Positions 60,291-64,000 of a stretch of DNA of 64,000 bases are shown here, one piece after another. This DNA is from Methylotenera sp. (GTDB lineage: Bacteria; Pseudomonadota; Gammaproteobacteria; Burkholderiales; Methylophilaceae), in the NCBI GenBank assembly GCA_030693535.1, contig JAUYAL010000077.1:124001-188000 (forward strand). Reading direction: 5' to 3'. Within the stretch, counting starts at the first letter, position 1. Each line of letters opens with the position of its first letter. The position numbers were made by a program, and so were the translations under genes. The notes under the pieces were generated by a model that saw only the letters and a program-made list of their open reading frames with translations, made no database searches and was not told the origin of the DNA.

Positions 60291-61451
60291 ATGAATTTGC
60301 ATGAATATCAAGCCAAATCCTTGTTGCAAAAATATGGCATTCCTGTTCCACGTGGGCAGGCCATTTCGGTTGCAAGACAAACGCCAGTAGTAACTTCTGA
60401 AATCGCTAGTAATGCTTGGGTGGTTAAGGCGCAAGTGCATGCCGGTGGTCGAGGTAAAGCTGGTGGTGTGCGAGTAGTTAAATCTACCGAAGAAGCGCAA
60501 AATGTCGCGAGTGAGTTGCTGGGAAAAACATTAGTGACTTATCAAAATGCACCCGATGGTCAGCCTGTTAATCAAGTATTGATTGAAGAAACGTTACCAA
60601 TAGCACGTGAACTTTATTTGTCAATGCTAGTAGATAGAAGTTTAGAGCGCGTCGTTGTAGTGGCTTCTAGTGCTGGCGGTATGGATATTGAAGAAATTGC
60701 GCAAACAAGCCCAGAAAAAATCTTGCAGGAAGTATGTAGCCCATTAAATGGTTTGGTGGATTATCAAGCACGTAATTTAGCATTTAAATTAGATTTAGTG
60801 GGTGAGCAAATAGGCGCATTTACCAGAATACTTAAAGGATTGTATCGCTTGTTTAAAGAGAATGACTTGGCGCTGCTTGAAATTAATCCATTAGTCGTGA
60901 CTGCAGACGGTAAGTTATTTGCCTTAGATTGCAAAATGAGTGTTGATGATAATGCCTTATATCGGCAAAAAGCCTTGGCTGAGCAGCGCGATTGGTCGCA
61001 AGAAGACAGCAAAGAAGCTATAGCCCATCATGCGGGCTTAAATTATATTGCACTTAACGGCAATATTGGTTGCATGGTGAATGGCGCAGGACTTGCCATG
61101 GCAACCATGGATTTAATCAAGTTGCATGGAGGCGCACCTGCTAACTTTTTAGATGTTGGTGGTGGTGCAACAGCTGAAACCGTGACTAAAGCATTCAAAA
61201 TTATTTTGGAAGACAGTAATGTTAAGGCAATTCTAGTCAATATTTTTGGTGGCATTATGCGTTGTGACATTATTGCAGAAGGCATTATTACAGCAGTGAA
61301 GGATGTTGGTATGCGAATTCCGGTCATCGTACGTTTAGAAGGTACTAATGTGGATTTGGGTAAAGAAATGTTGAAATCAAGTGGGCTAAATATTATTTCT
61401 GCTGATGGTTTAACTGATGCTGCAATGCAGGCAGTAAAGGCCGTAGCATGA
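60291..61451 (+). CDS. sucC: Succinyl-CoA synthetase beta subunit (ADP-forming type)
   Basis: ATP-grasp subunit that, with SucD, interconverts succinyl-CoA and succinate with nucleotide synthesis. Start [16 protein letters not shown] is the family start; the preceding TTG is ignored. Motifs: [47 protein letters not shown]. 386 residues. The same fold also serves malate-CoA ligase (mtkA) in serine-cycle methylotrophs; the sequence looks closer to SucC and no serine-cycle gene is near. Its stop overlaps the sucD start (ATGA). Confidence 0.93.
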   Translation: MNLHEYQAKSLLQKYGIPVPRGQAISVARQTPVVTSEIASNAWVVKAQVHAGGRGKAGGVRVVKSTEEAQNVASELLGKTLVTYQNAPDGQPVNQVLIEETLPIARELYLSMLVDRSLERVVVVASSAGGMDIEEIAQTSPEKILQEVCSPLNGLVDYQARNLAFKLDLVGEQIGAFTRILKGLYRLFKENDLALLEINPLVVTADGKLFALDCKMSVDDNALYRQKALAEQRDWSQEDSKEAIAHHAGLNYIALNGNIGCMVNGAGLAMATMDLIKLHGGAPANFLDVGGGATAETVTKAFKIILEDSNVKAILVNIFGGIMRCDIIAEGIITAVKDVGMRIPVIVRLEGTNVDLGKEMLKSSGLNIISADGLTDAAMQAVKAVA

Positions 61452-62332
61452 GTATATTAGTCAATAAAAATACCAAAGTACTTTGCCAAGGATTTACAGG
61501 TAAACAAGGCACGTTTCATTCTGAACAAGCGCTAACTTATGGCACTAAAATGGTGGGTGGTGTCACGCCAGGTAAAGGTGGCGTGTTACATTTAGGCTTG
61601 CCTGTGTTTAACACTATGCGCGACGCTGTAAGTCAAACCGGCGCCAGTGCCAGTGTGATTTACGTACCTCCAGCATTTGCAGCAGATTCTATTTTAGAAG
61701 CTTGTGATGCGGGTATCGATTTGATTATTTGCATTACTGAAGGCATTCCTGTATTGGACATGCTGAATGTGAAAGCCGCATTAAATGCAAACGGTGCCCG
61801 TTTAATCGGCCCTAATTGCCCAGGTGTGATTACGCCAGATGAATGCAAAATCGGTATCATGCCGGGAAGCATTCATTTGCGTGGCAAAGTTGGAATTGTG
61901 TCACGTTCAGGCACGTTAACTTATGAAGCGGTGCATCAAACGACTGCATTAAAGTTAGGTCAAAGTACCTGTGTTGGCATTGGTGGTGATCCAATTAAAG
62001 GTCTAAATTTCATTGAGTGCTTGCAAATGTTTGAAGCTGACGATGAAACTGAGGCCATTATTATGGTCGGCGAAATTGGTGGTTCAGATGAAGAGGCTGC
62101 TGCTGAGTATATTAAAAGTCATGTTACTAAACCAGTTGCGGCTTACATTGCAGGGCAAACTGCCCCAGCAGGTAAGCGTATGGGGCATGCTGGTGCGATT
62201 ATTTCTGGCGGTAGCGGCAAGGCTGCAGATAAAATTCGTGCTTTGGAATTGGCTGGTGCAGTTGTTGCAAGTTCTCCAGCAGGTTTGGGTGAAGCCGTAC
62301 TAGCTGCGATAAGTCATAAAAATACGCATTAA
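61448..62332 (+). CDS. sucD: Succinyl-CoA synthetase alpha subunit
   Basis: CoA-binding, histidine-phosphorylated subunit. Motifs: [16 protein letters not shown] (CoA-binding), [30 protein letters not shown] and the active-site histidine in [15 protein letters not shown]. 294 residues (E. coli 289). Co-translated with sucC. Confidence 0.95.
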   Translation: MSILVNKNTKVLCQGFTGKQGTFHSEQALTYGTKMVGGVTPGKGGVLHLGLPVFNTMRDAVSQTGASASVIYVPPAFAADSILEACDAGIDLIICITEGIPVLDMLNVKAALNANGARLIGPNCPGVITPDECKIGIMPGSIHLRGKVGIVSRSGTLTYEAVHQTTALKLGQSTCVGIGGDPIKGLNFIECLQMFEADDETEAIIMVGEIGGSDEEAAAEYIKSHVTKPVAAYIAGQTAPAGKRMGHAGAIISGGSGKAADKIRALELAGAVVASSPAGLGEAVLAAISHKNTH

Positions 62333-62360
62333 TCTTAATAAAGGTGATTACCATAATAAT

Positions 62361-63329
62361 ATGAAGACTATGCATAAACGCTTTTTTTTCACTCAAAGCT
62401 TGTTAATAAGCCTATTGGCATGCATTGTTATGTCACCAGTCATGGCGGAAGAAGATGTATCTTTCCTGCTTACAGCGGCGTCTAAAGGCGATTTGGTGAT
62501 GGTAAATAGTTTGTTAGCCAGTGGTGCAAGTGCCAATGCAAAAGATGAAGATGGCATTACCGCATTAATGTACGCAGCCCGCAAAGACAAAGCAGATGTA
62601 GCATCTGCGCTGATTGGTAAAGGTGCAGGCATTAATGCTATAGATGCTGGTGGCTGGACGCCATTAATGTTTGCCGCCAAGAAAAATTACGTAGCCACCG
62701 TCAGTGTCTTATTGGAAAAGGGTGCCGATGTTAAAGTACGTGATTCTTCTGGCTGGAGTGCTCTAGGCATAGCAGCAGTTTCTGGATTCTCACAAACTGT
62801 TTATCTATTAGTTAGGCATGGCGCTGATGCGAATACTAAAAGTGATAATGGTAAAACTGTATTGATGTATGCTGCAAAAAGTGGCGACATTCCAACCATT
62901 ACTGCGCTACTGGATAACAAAGCAAATATATTAGCGAAAGATAATTCAGGTATAACTGCATTAATGATAGCTGCGCGAGAAGGTCACGCGCCAGCGGTGG
63001 AGTTGCTAGCAAAGCGAGGTGCGGTTGTTAATCAAAAAGACCTCTCAAAATGGACTGCACTCACTTGGGCAGTTAAAAAGTCGAATGTTGAAGCTGTTAA
63101 TGCGCTGATAGCCGCTGGAGCCGATGTGAATAATTTAGATTCTGAAGGCACGCCTTTGCTGCATATTGCTGTGGGTAATGGTAAAACTGATATTGTTAAG
63201 TTATTGCTTGATAATAATGCAAAAGTAAAAGCTAAAGACCAGTATGGTTTAACGGCTTTAGTTTATGCACTTAAAGGTCAGCATACGGAGATTATTAAAC
63301 TGATCAAAGATGCAGGTGGCTCTTATTGA
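62361..63329 (+). CDS. Exported ankyrin-repeat protein
   Basis: A 322-residue protein: signal peptide (SLLISLLACIVMSPVMA, then EEDVSF), then about eight ankyrin repeats of 33 residues, such as DGITALMYAARKDKADVASA, GGWTPLMFAAKKNYVATVSV and GITALMIAAREGHAPAVELL. The repeats are regular to the C-terminus. Likely a periplasmic protein-binding scaffold; partner unknown. It is 28 bases after sucD, and its stop overlaps the nadE start, so it seems part of the same transcript. Confidence 0.9.
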   Translation: MKTMHKRFFFTQSLLISLLACIVMSPVMAEEDVSFLLTAASKGDLVMVNSLLASGASANAKDEDGITALMYAARKDKADVASALIGKGAGINAIDAGGWTPLMFAAKKNYVATVSVLLEKGADVKVRDSSGWSALGIAAVSGFSQTVYLLVRHGADANTKSDNGKTVLMYAAKSGDIPTITALLDNKANILAKDNSGITALMIAAREGHAPAVELLAKRGAVVNQKDLSKWTALTWAVKKSNVEAVNALIAAGADVNNLDSEGTPLLHIAVGNGKTDIVKLLLDNNAKVKAKDQYGLTALVYALKGQHTEIIKLIKDAGGSY

Positions 63330-64000
63330 AAGTTGCCATTGCGCAAATTAACTGCATGGTTGGCGACATTGCCGGCAATGTAGAGAAAATTATCGCGAGT
63401 GCAGATCAAGCTAAGGCACAAGGTGCCACACTGCTAGTTACACCTGAGTTGTCATTATGCGGTTACCCTCCTGAAGACTTGTTATTACGCGCAGACTTTT
63501 TAGAAGCGTGTCATACTCAGCTGCTAAAATTGAGCATTTCTTTGAACGGCATGACGGTCATTGTCGGACATCCTCATCAAGTCGGTGAGTTTTGTTATAA
63601 TGCAGCTTCTATTTTGCAAGATGGAAAAATTATTGCAACGTACCATAAGCATGCGCTACCCAATTACAGTGTGTTTGATGAAAAGCGTTACTTTAAAGCA
63701 GGCGATGACGCTACCGTATTTGAGCATCATGGCGTTAAAATCGGCGTGCTTATTTGTGCAGATGTTTGGGAATCTAACCCTGCAATTTTAGCTAAGAATG
63801 CAGGGGCAGAATTGCTTGTGGCATTAAATGCATCACCATTTCACATGGAAAAGCAATCAATCCGCTTAGAAGTATTACGTGAGCGCACTGTCGAAACTAA
63901 ATTGCCCATTATTTATGCCAATATGATGGGTGGGCAAGATGAACTGGTATTTGATGGGGGCTCGTTTGTGTTGAACGCAGAGGGCAATCTAACACATCAA
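63326..64000 (+). CDS. nadE: Glutamine-dependent NAD+ synthetase (5' part)
   Basis: Final step of NAD synthesis, amidating deamido-NAD with glutamine. Only the N-terminal 225 residues are in the window; they form the nitrilase-type glutaminase domain. The catalytic triad is visible: Glu in TPELSLCGYPPEDLLLR, Lys in HKHALPNYSVFDEKRYF and Cys in VLICADVWESN. The start is a TTG overlapping the ankyrin gene's TGA (TTGA), placing the family start KVAIAQINCMVGD directly after it. The synthetase domain lies beyond the window edge. Confidence 0.92.
   Translation, partial: MKVAIAQINCMVGDIAGNVEKIIASADQAKAQGATLLVTPELSLCGYPPEDLLLRADFLEACHTQLLKLSISLNGMTVIVGHPHQVGEFCYNAASILQDGKIIATYHKHALPNYSVFDEKRYFKAGDDATVFEHHGVKIGVLICADVWESNPAILAKNAGAELLVALNASPFHMEKQSIRLEVLRERTVETKLPIIYANMMGGQDELVFDGGSFVLNAEGNLTHQ

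Noticed and set aside
60291..62332. Malate-CoA ligase (mtkA-mtkB) instead of succinyl-CoA synthetase
   Set aside because: The two enzymes share fold and motifs, but the sequence looks closer to SucC/SucD and no serine-cycle gene lies nearby. It cannot be fully excluded without a tree.
1..64000. CRISPR arrays, insertion sequences, prophage or integrated plasmid genes
   Set aside because: No regular direct repeats, transposase, integrase or phage structural genes are seen anywhere in the window.

Overview
The window is a stretch of ordinary bacterial chromosome from a low-GC (about 40% G+C) betaproteobacterium. The isc locus headed by trmJ-cysE, the rpoE-rseABC-degP locus, FlhD, the 'gcr' membrane protein and the NadB/RhlE/SlyD types point that way. 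A methylotroph of the Methylophilaceae (Methylotenera-like) is my best guess, but that is inference. Coding density is high. I see no rRNA, tRNA, insertion sequence, prophage or CRISPR array.

Layout. 1-5163 (minus strand): trmJ, cysE, iscR, two consecutive cysteine desulfurase genes, iscU and the start of iscA, with a clear IscR-type operator over the iscR promoter. 5287-10715 (plus): suhB, a 'site-specific recombinase' family membrane protein, mutS. 10917-15937 (minus): slyD, the DEAD-box helicase rhlE, a long gene-poor gap, a decayed thermonuclease pseudogene directly behind nadB, and nadB. 16116-20590 (plus): the envelope-stress set rpoE, rseA, rseB, rseC, degP. 20768-22692 (minus): an endonuclease/phosphatase-family protein and a cardiolipin-synthase-like phospholipase D. 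22855-30378 (plus): lepA-lepB-DUF4845-rnc-era-recO-pdxJ, then acpS-tcdA. 30390-35752: a polyphosphate locus (ppk1 with a Pho box, sixA, a histone-H1-like small protein, ppx). 35959-45521 (plus): htpG (sigma-32 promoter), glgP, a DUF4197 protein, purL.

45563-49859 (plus) is the most accessory-looking part: an ankyrin-repeat exported protein, a flavocytochrome c sulfide dehydrogenase pair (fccA/fccB-like), a PQQ sorbosone-dehydrogenase-like protein and an exported protein of unknown function. 49885-52455 (minus) is a small flagellar control group flhD-flhF-flhG that lacks flhC and has an FlhG without a P-loop. 52815-57392 is a very large PAS/GAF/GGDEF/EAL protein ending in a zinc-binding CZB domain. 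Then come an NHL-type beta-propeller protein, a DUF455 ferritin-like protein, serB (minus), sucC-sucD, a second ankyrin protein, and the 5' part of nadE running off the window.

I did not find a clear, self-contained novel system. The best leads are the histone-H1-like protein inside the polyphosphate locus, the orphan flhD with a degenerate FlhG, the fcc/PQQ cluster, the GGDEF-EAL-CZB protein and the unannotated thermonuclease pseudogene behind nadB.
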